DNA from: Albifimbria verrucaria
Taxonomy: Eukaryota > Ascomycota > Sordariomycetes > Hypocreales > Stachybotryaceae
DNA: 64,000 bases
Direction of reading: 5' to 3'
Assembly (NCBI GenBank): GCA_020081605.1
Contig: JAHREC010000013.1
Coordinates: 186,001 to 250,000 of the forward strand
Shown here: one piece after another, positions 48,603 to 59,744 of the stretch
How the letters are laid out: each line of letters opens with the position of its first letter
Numbering within the stretch: the first letter of the stretch is position 1
Position numbers and translations under genes: made by a program
Notes under the pieces: model-generated
Told to the model about the DNA's origin: nothing
Database searches by the model: none
What the model saw: only the letters and a program-made list of their open reading frames with translations

Positions 48603-50376
48603 AATTGGAAAACCATCTCTACCGAGGAATGCAAAACACTGGAATAGTATCAGGTTGAAGGATAGCTGGATAGTCGGAAACAGCCAACTAGTATGCACCT
48701 GACAATATAGTATATGGTTCCAGTAACTATTGCAGTAAAGCAAGGTCTCATCTTCATTCCTGTTAGGCAAGACTTGACTGCTCTGTCAGACTGGAAATAC
48801 AAGTGCAGTCTTCATTTGGGGAATACCATATTTAGCAGATCAGAGTAACAAGGGTTTGAGACAGTTCTTCTCGAAATTAATTGCTAAAATAGACTTGAGG
48901 CATACCAAGCATGTAAAAGGTGTTACTATGTTTACTTGTCAGAGTTGGATTTAGGCGTACCGACCCATGAAGTACCTATAATATGGGCAGTAAATAGCAC
49001 AGTTGATATGAGGGGAAGTCTCGGCGGTTTAGCACCTGTCAGCATAGGAAACTTGCTACAATGGAGGAACATGACCATAGGGCGCAACGGTGATTGAATT
49101 AACCTCTGAAGAATCCTAACAGCGAGGAAGCAACGCCCTTGCTTATATATCGCCTATAACTTTACCAAATTATTAACCCTGTAGTATAGGGTAGGCCTTC
49201 TTGCCTCTGATGACTATTAAATAACGAGTACTAAATAATATCAGAGGGTTATAGCGATTTCTTTAGTTAGCAACTAGCTACATATGTTAAGATATAATAA
49301 AGAAGGTAAATGAGGAAGTAGAATAATGTCTAAATATTATCTTCTAAACGTAAAAGCTTAGTTTAAATAGTAATTATATATAAAACGTAGAATAAATATT
49401 TAAAATAATTTTGTAAAATATTTATATCTATATAATTAATACTTTTTAAATAATAACTAAAAGAAGGCTTCTATTTATATACTTATTATCCTTATTTCAG
49501 ATAATATACTAATATAGTCCTTCGCTCCTCTACAGGAGTGTCTTATCTTATCGCTTTAGCTTTTTACCAATTAGGATATAGAGCTATATAGTAATATTTT
49601 CTCTTTTAGCTTTATCCTTTTCTCGCTCCATTTATCGATATTTGTTAAACAATACAGCTGAAAAAGATGACGCTTCATTGATTATCTAGCTCTTACCCAT
49701 CTTTCTTCATTAATCAGTGTAAAGCATATTTGGCATCAACGTGACTATTTGAATGTTTCCAACGCAGCTTGTCTTGGTCATTCAAAACGCGTGTGCATTT
49801 TCGCGCCGGTTTGACAATATTCTATACATTCTAGGCTTCCTTTTAGTATAGATTTTCTATTAATCTTTATATACCCCTCCGGCGATTCCCTTAGCACCGT
49901 CCTGGTAGCAGGAGTTGTTATCAAATTGCGGGGCGTTGGTCTCTGCCCCTGTGTAAGTTTCTATGTAAATTGATTGGCCTATTGTTGTTCTGTAGTCTTA
50001 GTTATGATGTAAGCCGGGGTGGTAACAATCTATTGTATATAAGTTATCATTAAACTTATACATATATATATACATATGAATATAACATATTTCTTTGAGA
50101 GCCAGGTCGATTTCATAAGTCAAGTACTCACATCCTAGAACCTCAGTCCCATTTGCTCTTCTTCAATTGTGACCTTAGTTTCTCCGTCTCCAGTTTCTCT
50201 GCCGAGTACTCTAAAGTATTGTCTATGGAAATGTCTTCCCTCTATAGAAAATGGATATAGTTGCTGATGCTTGGGACAACAATAATGAGAAAAGACTCGG
50301 TCGTAAGATCGCACTCTTCTAGGGCATTTTAACCGCCTATCGAGCGATGAATCGTCCATTGTGACATGATGGCACT
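48603..50376. other. AT-rich island with fold-back sequence
   Basis: No gene recognised. 49140-49660 is very AT-rich and rich in TA, as expected for RIP-mutated or long-dead repeats, and includes a fold-back at 49149-49258. Confidence 0.45.
49149..49258. repeat. Nested inverted repeats (fold-back element)
   Basis: Outer arms ATCGCCTATAAC (49149-49160) and GTTATAGCGAT (49248-49258) pair with one bulge. Inner arms CCTCTGAT (49204-49211) and ATCAGAGG (49240-49247) pair exactly. ACCCT...AGGGT forms a third hairpin between. It could be a small MITE remnant. Confidence 0.5.
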
Positions 50377-51273
50377 CTACCAGATCAGGAAGACACTCAG
50401 AGCACTAAGACCGAGAGAGCTGCTCCAGAAAAACCTGCCTCGCAACGCACCGCTGTCAGTAGGCTGTGGCACCTGCTCTGCGGGTGTAATCTGGGATCCT
50501 TCGGACAAGGTCGTTGGGGTAAATGCCTGCGACATGGCAGAAGCAGTGGTGATTGCTTCCGGAAACTCAGAAACGGATGCCTTATTATGAGTGGACTTAG
50601 CGAGAACTGTTTCCGAAGACGCAAAGTCGAATGCCTCAGAGGATGTTGGCTCCGGCAAATATTCCATGTCTGTGGGATCATCTGGCGGGCCACTGGCCTT
50701 TGTCCATGGCCCGCTGGTGCAGACGTTTGCTGTTTGGAAAGTGAAGGGGCCATGCCGATATCAGTTGCCGATTCCTCGGCTGCTATAGAGGAGTACGCCG
50801 AATACATCTGATTACACATGACGGACTGCGTCTGCACGGCCACTGTGAGGGTTGTCAGCCACATCAGCGACTTAGGTGAATAGAAGTTTGTCTTACGCGA
50901 TAAGATGTCGTGTCCGCACTTTTCCTCAACGCAGCAAAAGAATAGCTCTTGCTCGGAAGGCTCCCAACAGGCACATCCGGCGGCCGAGCATGTTGGGATA
51001 CTGTTCATGAGACATAGTTCCTATGGGGAGTGATCAGTCAGTGAGTTTGTCATTGAAACAGAACCTTGTGGAGCTTACTTGGCACCTCATTTGCTCTGGG
51101 TCTTTGCGATCAGAGGCCCTCTCGGGGTACGCCCAACCGTCGCCGCTCTCATCCGCCATGTCATGCCTCCAATCCTCCCACTCCAGATATTCCGGGTCAT
51201 ACTCGGCGTCCTCTTGGGCTGAGATGACTTGAGCCGCCAGAGCTAAGAACAAGGGAGCAGCCACTCTCTTCAT
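50377..51273 (-). CDS. Secreted Cys-rich, probably GPI-anchored surface protein
   Basis: The start at 51273 gives a signal peptide (MKRVAAPLFLALAAQVISA) and an acidic Trp/Tyr-rich stretch. An intron (GTAAGC...CCATAG) joins MRCQ to ELCLMNSIPTCSAAGC, starting a Cys-rich core (EQELFFCCVEEKCGHD). A second intron (GTAAGA...TCACAG) joins to VAVQTQSVMCNQMYS. A frame shift near 50750 leads to FQTANVCTSGPWTKASGP, a Ser/Thr/Pro-rich stalk and a C-terminal hydrophobic tail (FFWSSSLGLSALSVFLIW) ending at 50377, as in GPI-anchored proteins. The core resembles but does not clearly match a CFEM domain. It is transcribed divergently from a Zn2Cys6 regulator. The likely location is the cell surface. Confidence 0.6.
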
Positions 51274-51796
51274 GGTGAGCTGATGTCAAACGACAGGCAG
51301 GTGATGCGTCAGTAGCGGGAACGAGCGGCAGACAACCAAAACGAAACCATGCAGTATTTGAATGGCAAGCAAATGGGCTGGGAATGGTAGTGGGGTTTCG
51401 TCAGGGGCTCACAGGGCTGCTCATTTCCATTAGAGGCATGATTGGGTCATTTTACTGCCAAGAAACTACTAATTTGTTCAGTGAGGAACCATCAACTAAG
51501 TCCCTCCAACTAACCAATCCATGGGCGGAGGTGGAAAACTGTCCCAGTCAATCTCTTTAATGGGAGCTTTTAATCCGGTGCCCACACACGTTATGCGGAT
51601 GGTGGAAAAGTACCTTTATTAACTTAGTTCCTGATGCACATGCACATAATGGTCACGTGGCTTTGGAGTCTAGATTCTTAGTCAGCTTTTGGGTTAGGGT
51701 AGTATTAGTATATCCCAAGACCCCTCACTTCTTTGTGTATTCGATTTGAATGGCTTTTCTCCACGAGAATTAGATACAGTATTTGTTGAATCATAT
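51274..51796. other. Divergent promoter region
   Basis: Shared upstream region of the GPI-type protein gene and the Zn2Cys6 regulator. No gene is seen. Confidence 0.4.
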
Positions 51797-54100
51797 ATGG
51801 ATAGTACTAAGGAGAGGCAGGCCCTGAGGCCACTGGTATCAAAGACTGCCCGTCCGAGCTCTTCAAGACTTGCGTCGTCAACAGATACAGGTCGAGTTGT
51901 TCAGATTACGACAAAAGCTCCTCACGTGAAAGCAGCCTGCAATAATTGTCGTCAGCGCAAAGTGAAAGTAAGTTTTCACTATGCATAGTCATAGATTATT
52001 ACTCATAGTGTGAGTGTAACGGTGAGCGTCCAGTCTGCTCTGCATGCGCCAAAGCTGGACAGCAATGCTTATTCAATACTCAACCTTTCGAAACACGACT
52101 TGCTGCTCAAAAACGTAAGCATTCTGATACACAACAAGAGCTCGCTCAACATCAGGAACTTTTTGGTCTGCTGAAATTTCGCTCGGAATCTGAGTCCCGT
52201 GCTATCCTACGCAAGTTGAGATCAAGCGATGATGTAGCGGCGGTTCTCAGATATGTGAGGGACGGTGACCTACTCCTTCAGCAGAGCCTCACCCCGGAAT
52301 CAAGATATCGCTACGAGTTACCATATTTATCCCCATGGATAAGGTTGTTCCGCGACCCAATAGATCCGTACCTGGATTCTCCTATATTCGAAAGTCCATT
52401 TCAGGAGCTGGGGAATCAAAACTGGCGTGGGAACCCTTCTGCATTGCCTAAACCAAGCAATTATTTCGTCTACCAGATCCCATATCATGCTGCTGAAGTT
52501 ATAGATGCCAGGCTTCAGTCAGTTAATGTGAGCACTTGGACAAGAGTATCAGTCAGCAATACCAAGTTCGCAAAATTGCTTTCTCTCTATCTTCAATTTG
52601 AATATCCTATATTCCCATTCTTCCAAAAAGATATATTTTTGGATGATCTGGTGGCGGGCGAGCAAAATTTCTGCTCATCACTCCTCGTCAATGCCATTAT
52701 TGCAACAGCTTGCGTAAGTAGGCTTTGTTTTCTAATTTCCTTTTTTCTTTTTTGTTTGGGAGGGGTTGGGGCAGATATTCTATTGCTAATCAACTTAAAG
52801 CATCTACTCCCAGACAATGAGAAGCGCGCCAAATTTTGGAACCCAGATACGCTCGGCTACGCATTTATGGCTGAAGCAAGACGACTTTGGGAATTTGAAG
52901 CTGGTAGGAAACACATAACGAATGTTCAAGCTGCACTGATCCTTGGCTTAAGGCATATGCGTGATGGAAGCGACAAGGTTGGCCTCACATACCTCTTTCA
53001 GAGCGTGACCACGGCCGAGTCTCTTCAGATCTTCTCGCCAGCTCCTGAACTAAGCAAAAGAACGGCCAATGCATACACAGTCACTGCTTGGGCGCTATTT
53101 TCCTGGCAAAGGTAATGCTCATATCCTACCCATGCAGTTGAGTTAACTGTGGCACTAATATTTTCAGCCTGGTCTGCTACCACTTCCATCAACCACCACT
53201 AGTTCACTCAGCGCCCAAAATCACATTGCCGCAATATGCTTCGGCGACTGATATGATCGGAGAAATCTTTGTGAGATATCCAATGACTACAGTACTCGCG
53301 CCCATTCATCTTGGCGATTTCTTTGTGGCGACCGCGGAGCTTCGTGTCATTGTACAAGGAATATCAGAGTCACTTAGGGCCAACGGGTCAGCGATAACAT
53401 TTCAGCAAGCATTGGACCACTACTCTCAGCTTCAGGCGTGGTATTCTGGATTACCTTCCGCATTCGGACCAGATCAGATAGCGCTACCTCATGAATTGGT
53501 CCTACAGTAAGTCGACCATACACAAATGGAATTTACATAATTAAGAGATAAAGTAAGCTAAGAGCCTTGTCTAGTATGGAGTACTTCAAAATACTAATCC
53601 AGCTATTCGAACCATTTCTCAATTCACCGCCACCGGTAACAAGGCCTAAATTCGATGTGGATAGCGTCAGGAAACTGGCTCAGGGGTTTCGCGCTCGGCT
53701 CGAGACACTTATACGCATATACTACATCCGCCACAGCTTCAGCTTCCCCGACCCAACACTCTGCGACTTCATCCTTGTTTTAGGAAGTATTTGCATCCAG
53801 GCGCTTCCCGATATGGAGCCTACGGTAGACCAATGTGCAACTGTTCTACTTTGTGCGCAGGGACTTATCCAAAGCGGCTTGAACGACTATTTGCCACTAT
53901 TATTCTTTAGCGCATTCTTTGACCCTATAAGCAAGAAGCACAATAAGATACTTGCTGAAATATCTCAACTACGGGCTCAGTATAAGCTCCCTGAGGTGCG
54001 AGCTGAGTATGTGAATTCTAAATGGCCAGTTTATCAATGGATTAATCCCGAAGAAAAGAGGCTAAGTGATTTGGTTATGACATGGCAGAAGACATTGTAA
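51797..54100 (+). CDS. Zn2Cys6 transcription factor
   Basis: Intact nuclear regulator, 683 residues. The five exons are 51797-51967, 52009-52713, 52801-53111, 53168-53506 and 53575-54100; all splices keep frame. The first in-frame ATG is at 51797, since the open frame upstream begins without one. The zinc cluster AACNNCRQRKVK / CECNGERPVCSACAKAGQQC is split by intron 1, at the same place as in the regulator at 12 kb. The fungal-specific domain shows YLQFEYPIFPFFQKDIFL and EARRLWEFEAGRKHITNVQAAL. The C-terminus is helical and ends WQKTL. No AT-hook or coiled coil is obvious. Its targets are unknown; the divergent GPI-type gene is the nearest candidate. Confidence 0.85.
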
Positions 54101-55423
54101 TGCACAAATAATAATAATCAAATCAATATGCGTAGATTTATATATTTAATCAATTGAAAATCCAAGAATAATAGCCCATATCTGCTCATTATTAACTTCA
54201 GATTGGCATTCGGGAGCTTGACACAGACTCCACCAGCCGAAATTTCTGAAATAGTTCGCCAAAGTTATAGACAACGTCAGATATGAATTTGTGCTACAAG
54301 GTGGCAGAGGTTGGGTGTTGCAAGGGCGAAATAGCAGTAGTGCCCCAGCAACTTGGACATTCTGCTCGACACGGACTTGGCTCCTTACCTAGTGAACACG
54401 AAACCAATCTTCAATGCTTTAGGCTTTTTCTTACCATAAAACACAGTGCTAGGATTCAGCAAGACACATTTTGTGACGATATGTCCTCAAAGTGACCGAG
54501 GTCTTCTCTTTGAAAGCGGATATGCGAGACTGTGCAATCTAATGGCTATGCTGGGGATCAATAAATACTATCGCAAAGATCAACCAAAGCCCCTGCTACT
54601 AGTCTCCTGATTTGCCCAGAAACCCAATACATGTGTTCTCGATATGGACGTTGGAGCCACTGTATCTGGAAGAATTAATGCTAGCATGTGAGAGAGCGTC
54701 CACTCGGTCTGGCATTGGGATCTAGATAGCTCCAAGGTTCAAAATTATAACACTGGTATCTTAAATCTTGACCTAAGACAGGTTAATAGAGAAGACGGCG
54801 AATTCTTTCACGCAAACTTTGCCAGAACATCTGCGAGAGTCTCATCAAAGCTATGCTATCAGTCGCAGTATAGTAATCCAAGGCGAGAATATAGAGACAT
54901 AATATCACAGAGACGGAGGAATAAAAACAACCAAGAGCCTTTTAGCTGGAGATCTCACTAATTCAATCCCAGTTTATATGCTCTCCCTGCCGGAGATTAT
55001 TATCCTCCATACTATCACATATCCTAGTAGATCGAAAGATCTCCCGACCACGCTTCTCCTATGGAATCTCTGAAACTTCAGCTGCGGTTCTCGTGCTCGC
55101 ACAATGGCGAAGGTTCCAGTTTCTATCCAGCGTCTTCAGTACCCAGACCTATGCTCAGGGCTAGTGCTTGCTACTCCGCTGATGAATATGGCTCTCAGTG
55201 AGTGGGTTTGATCGCAGTCCAGTGAAATGCATAGTCAATATATGTTAATTGTTATGATAAGAATAAGGATAAAATATCCTAAGTAGGTATGAAGATACTG
55301 TGAGGATAGTATAATGATAATAGACAGGTGTAAAGATGGTTATTTTAGTTGTAAAATATTTTATATAATTATTAAGTTCATATATATAGCCCTATACTCG
55401 ATTTTAAAAAAAGCCCTCGATAA
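54101..55423. other. AT-rich intergenic spacer
   Basis: 1.3 kb with no gene recognised. 55250-55430 is AT-rich and may contain repeat remnants. Confidence 0.4.
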
Positions 55424-56701
55424 TTATTCTCTATTAAACTCCTCCTCGTCATAATCTGGAGGAAGTAGCCATTCATCGTTATAGCTCGGGAGATTTACGC
55501 TATTCACATCCATATCCATTTCATGATTGCTAGCTAAGAAAATTCGGAAGGGTAGCCGCGATATCCGTGCTTGTCCGGTCCGAATCGCCTGGCCTGCATG
55601 GCCTTCTGGCAAGTGCTCCAACACAAATACAAGTTCCATGACGAGGAGTGAACTACTTCGAATTCAAGCGGTAGTTCAAGACCACCCAGGTATCCGACGT
55701 GTGAATGGATCTTATGGTCACCCTTGAAAGCAAAGTCAAAGGTAAAGTCGAGGCTCCTATCCTTTGCACACGTCTTCCAGCCGTCGTACAGCTCTTTACC
55801 ACCCAGCCGGGTGGTTTTCGTATGGATCACTTTCCGTTCTTCGGCTCTAGTCGTTTGTGATGAGTGGCGTTCACACGCCTGAGAAACTTTCTTTATGGTC
55901 TCTTCGATACTCCAAGCGCCCTTCATCAGCCGCCACATCTCAGAGTCTTCTCCATTCTTTCCCGGGCTCAGGAGTCCATCAATATTCATCGAAACACGAT
56001 TCGGTCGGTGCAAATTAACGAGAGGGTCGTAGTATGTGCTCACGCGAATGCCAGTCCGTGACACGTTATGGCTCAAGTAACGAGGAGGATGGGTTTGAGA
56101 GGCGGTTGTTGAACGCAGAGTACGCGGTTTAGGTTGACTTCGATGGGCACATCCTGTGCTATGCTTGCTGAATTGACCTTGCAGATACAAGCCTTGGCTT
56201 TTACTTCGTATGTGGTAGCAAGAATCGACGTATTTAGAGAAGGCGGAAGGCCATCCGGTAATGAGACGGAAAAACGGAATTCGTGTCTGCCACGGCATAA
56301 AATTGTCGGCTCTGCTAGTAAGGCCTGGGCACCAAGTTGTGTGATTTGCTCCATGCATTCCATGCAACGCTTGTTAAATGCTTTCTTGTGCGTTTTTTTC
56401 AGATCTATGGCAGCAGTCAAGTCGAAAAGCTTCACTTGATCCTCAGTAACGTTGAGGACCAAGCGCCCGCAAATGGTGGACCCAGGAAATATCGGTCCCA
56501 AATTGTCAAGTTGCCAGTCCAAAGATACTGGTAAGGCGAATTGATGTCGAATCCTTTGAATCCATGTTCGTTTCAGACTGGACGAATGTTTCGGAGTCGT
56601 CGCGTGGTCGGAAAACCTTCTGGAATAAATCATTAGCAAGACGAAGTGGAAAGGGTGCGGATAAAGGCGCACATTCCGTCTATCTCAGAAGAGAGTGGCA
56701 T
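55424..56701 (-). CDS. Arrestin-like protein, two frame breaks
   Basis: Fungal arrestin-related adaptor, expected to guide ubiquitin ligases to membrane proteins. A tiny exon 1 from 56701 (MPLSSEIDGI) splices over 56672-56620 to RFSDHATTPKHSSSLKRTW. The N-terminal arrestin domain follows (VSLDWQLDNLGPIFPGSTICG, AFNKRCMECMEQ, RHEFRFSVSLPDGLPPSL and TYEVKAKA). After a shift at about 56095 the C-terminal domain reads NVSRTGIRVSTYYDPLVNLH and LDFTFDFAFKGDHKIHSHVG. A second shift near 55640 leads to MELVFVLEHLPEGH and a tail with LPSYNDEWLLPPDYDEE, which looks like a proline/Tyr-type arrestin tail, ending at 55424. The total is about 400 residues. An alternative start at 56672, without the intron, is possible but less natural. 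Confidence 0.65.
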
Positions 56702-57277
56702 CTTTCAATGAGGTTTACAACCAAGCACAGAGGGTAATTTGCTATGAGGTTAGAAGACGATGGGTGCTAGCTCAGAGCTTAGTGGATGCCGCACCTCTGT
56801 CTGGCTGACGGTGAGTCTTATATCTTCCACACTACGATTTCTCTGCTTACTTTTGGAGATAAAATTGGTCCACATTGGAGAATAATATATCGGTTATTTC
56901 TAATACACCTCCCATGTGATCAAATGTGACGTGAAGAGATGTGAGTAGTTGGTGCACAGGAGAAACTCCACCCAGAAACAACGGCAAGCTGAAGCCAGGC
57001 CTGGATCCTCGCGCACTATCCTAGCATTATTAAGATACGACTAAGACGAATTAAGAAGTTTCGCTCGATTGGATGATTGACCCTTGTGACCCCACAATGG
57101 CCCTGTCTTCTGTCTCTTCATGTGAATCGATGATAACACCCAACTCAATCTTTTTGAAACTAAACCTGACGAGAAGAAGCCCAGCCGGAACATACATGAA
57201 TTTGGCTCTTTTTCTTTGTAAGCAGCAATAGCTGTATAAAATCATCTGCTGGCATTAATAATCAGGTCGTTGCGAAG
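56702..57277. other. Divergent intergenic region
   Basis: Between the arrestin-like gene and a Zn2Cys6 gene. No gene is seen. Confidence 0.4.
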
Positions 57278-59148
57278 ATGACGTCAAAATGGCAACCGAC
57301 CATACGCCAGAACTCTAGAGGTATGCGGCGACCGCAAGACCAAAGGCATCTACGATTGACTTGACTTACGTTCATAGCTGGCTGTGCTACGTGTAAGGAG
57401 CGCCGGATCAAATGCGACCGAGCCTCTCCGTCCTGTCAGAACTGTACAGCACGGCGCCTCGCATGCCCGGGTTACGAGACGAAATACCAGTGGAAAACGA
57501 AGCATCAAATGTCCCAGCATGACATTTTCAGTTGGGCTAGTGACGGGAGTTCGAACTCTCTCACAAACAGGGCACTCGACGCAACCGTTCATTGCCACAA
57601 CCACAAGCGTACCAAGCAACCACCTCACGACCCGTTGCTGTTGAATGGGATGTTGATCCATCCAGCTATGTCGCTTGCCAGACCCAGTAGCATGGCTAAC
57701 CCTACCTACTTCACACTGCCAAGCCCATCTCCTCCCTGCCCTTGATACCGATAGATCACAACTCAAGAAGACTTATCTCCCACTACTTCCACTATGTTTG
57801 GAAGATCAACTCTTGCTCTGACTCCCCGGTTGACTTGCTCCGGATAATCACTCAAGAGCTTATGTCATCCTCACAACTCGTATATTTCTGCGTATTGAGC
57901 ATGTCTGCCGCACACTTGCATCGACTTAACCCTAATTGGTCCGGTGAAAGTCTCGTCTATCTCACAAATGCCATCTCTCTATTGAGATTGCAACTGAACG
58001 ACGTACTTCACGAGGTGTCGACCGGGATGGAGCGTGAACAAAGCCTAGATCAGGCTTTGATCGGAATCATCCTGATCGGGATATCCACATCTTGGCACAA
58101 ATCGTCCGGACTAGGCTTGGAGCACATCGTAGGATCACGAATCCTGCTTCAAGAATATGTTTGTCCAAAGCTGTACGATGGTAGCGCTCTGGACCGACGA
58201 AAGCTGAGCTTCTTCGTTGGACTACAGGCTTACTGGGAGACTGTGGCATCATTTCTGCTTGACCAAAACCTCGAACAGCTTGACTATCTATACGACGCGT
58301 GTGTCGAGCTATCAGTGGATACGATCTATGTCCACCCTTGGACCGGAATAAGTTCGACCATATGGGTGCTGCTGGCAAAGGCTGGCTGTGTTGCTAGGAA
58401 ACGCCTTCTGCTCTTGGCAAAGTCGCCTTGCAGTGACCAAGTGGGCTCCAGTGCAGAAATGAACCTACTTATTCAGCAAGCAACAATTATCGAAGCTCAA
58501 CTCTTCAGTTACGAATTACCGCCGGCATCTCACATAGATGGCACATTAGGTGACCATACTTCAATGGCCGACCTGAAACGTATTGCACAGTGCTGTCGGA
58601 TGGCAGCGTTTCTAGAGCTCTACCGAGGATTTGGTTTCGCGTGTGACACACAGTCTACGCTGGACATGTTAAGTGCCCAGTTGCCAATGGTGGAGTGGGA
58701 ATCAGAATCGACCAAATTGCAAGATTCATCCCTCAATACCGACATCTACAGTTTTCTTACGTTGGGTATTCTGAAGACTCTGCGACAGATTTCCCCAGAG
58801 TCGAGCACCCGATGCTTGCAACCGATGCTGTTGCTGATTGCAGGAAGTAATCTTTTATACGAGGGTACCAAAGTCCCTCCTTATGCAGCAACGCTGGGCT
58901 ATGAAACGACAGACTTCTTGTTTGCAGAATCAGATACTATCCGAGCCTGGCGAGAATTCGTCTATAAGCGTATAGCATGTGTCGAGCAACGTGTCAAACT
59001 GGATAGTCTGAGACGGATGCGTGAGACTCTTACGGAGGTATGGACTTGTGCTGACACAATGCAGGTGGACACGCCGAGGAACTGCGAAGCGCAACATATT
59101 CATTGGATTAATATAATGGAGGAAAAAGGATTACGATTTATCTACTAG
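57278..59148 (+). CDS. Zn2Cys6 transcription factor (Fungal_trans_2 type), one frame break
   Basis: Nuclear regulator of about 600 residues. The ATG at 57278 begins a short exon (MTSKWQPTIRQNSR). An intron of about 55 bp (GTATGC...TCATAG) leads to AGCATCKERRIKCDRASPSCQNCTARRLACPGY, shown here as two overlapping halves of one cluster: GCATCKERRIKCD and SPSCQNCTARRLACPGY. After a linker the frame shifts at about 57735 in a run of C, and a long uninterrupted stretch follows to 59148, with ISHYFHYVWKINSCSD, FCVLSMSAAHLHRL and ALIGIILIGISTSWHKSSGLG. This pattern belongs to the Fungal_trans_2 (DUF3468) domain. It lies divergent from the arrestin-like gene. Confidence 0.8.
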
Positions 59149-59744
59149 ATCGTAGTTGCGAAATATAGGCCATTTGGCCTGTTACGATGGATTATACATA
59201 AAATATATCTCCATTTACTTATGAGAATATATTATAGAGTGAAATTCAGTTTTTCTCATACTCTTTAAAGATTAAATAAAGAGTAATAATCTAATATATA
59301 TTTAAAGAAGCCTTAGTAAATAGCTACGAAATATAATAATATATTATAGAGGAAAGTTGTATTATTATAACAATCTTCTCATTAAAAATATAAATAGATA
59401 GATTGTGTATAGATGAAATATAAATCTTATATATAGTTAACATATAGTATAATATTTAAGTAAAGATATAAATATTTTAAGATATTTAAATATATAAGTA
59501 AAATAGATAGTAATGGAACAGATTAATAAATTAATTATATTTAACCTATTATACTTTATTCATCTCTTATAAATACTGTCATCCGAAATTATCTTTTACT
59601 CTACCTTATTTCTAGTGTCTCACGGTTTCCTATCGATTACTGCCCCAAAGATCTCTTTAATTCAAGAGTAGTCTATATAGAAAGCCAGAAGTTTGTTTGG
59701 AACTCTTACAAGAATAGTTTGTAGATTTTATCTCCTATTATAGC
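59149..59744. other. AT-rich island
   Basis: Very AT-rich sequence with many TA dinucleotides between the regulator and the HET gene. No gene. It looks like mutated repeat DNA. Confidence 0.45.
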
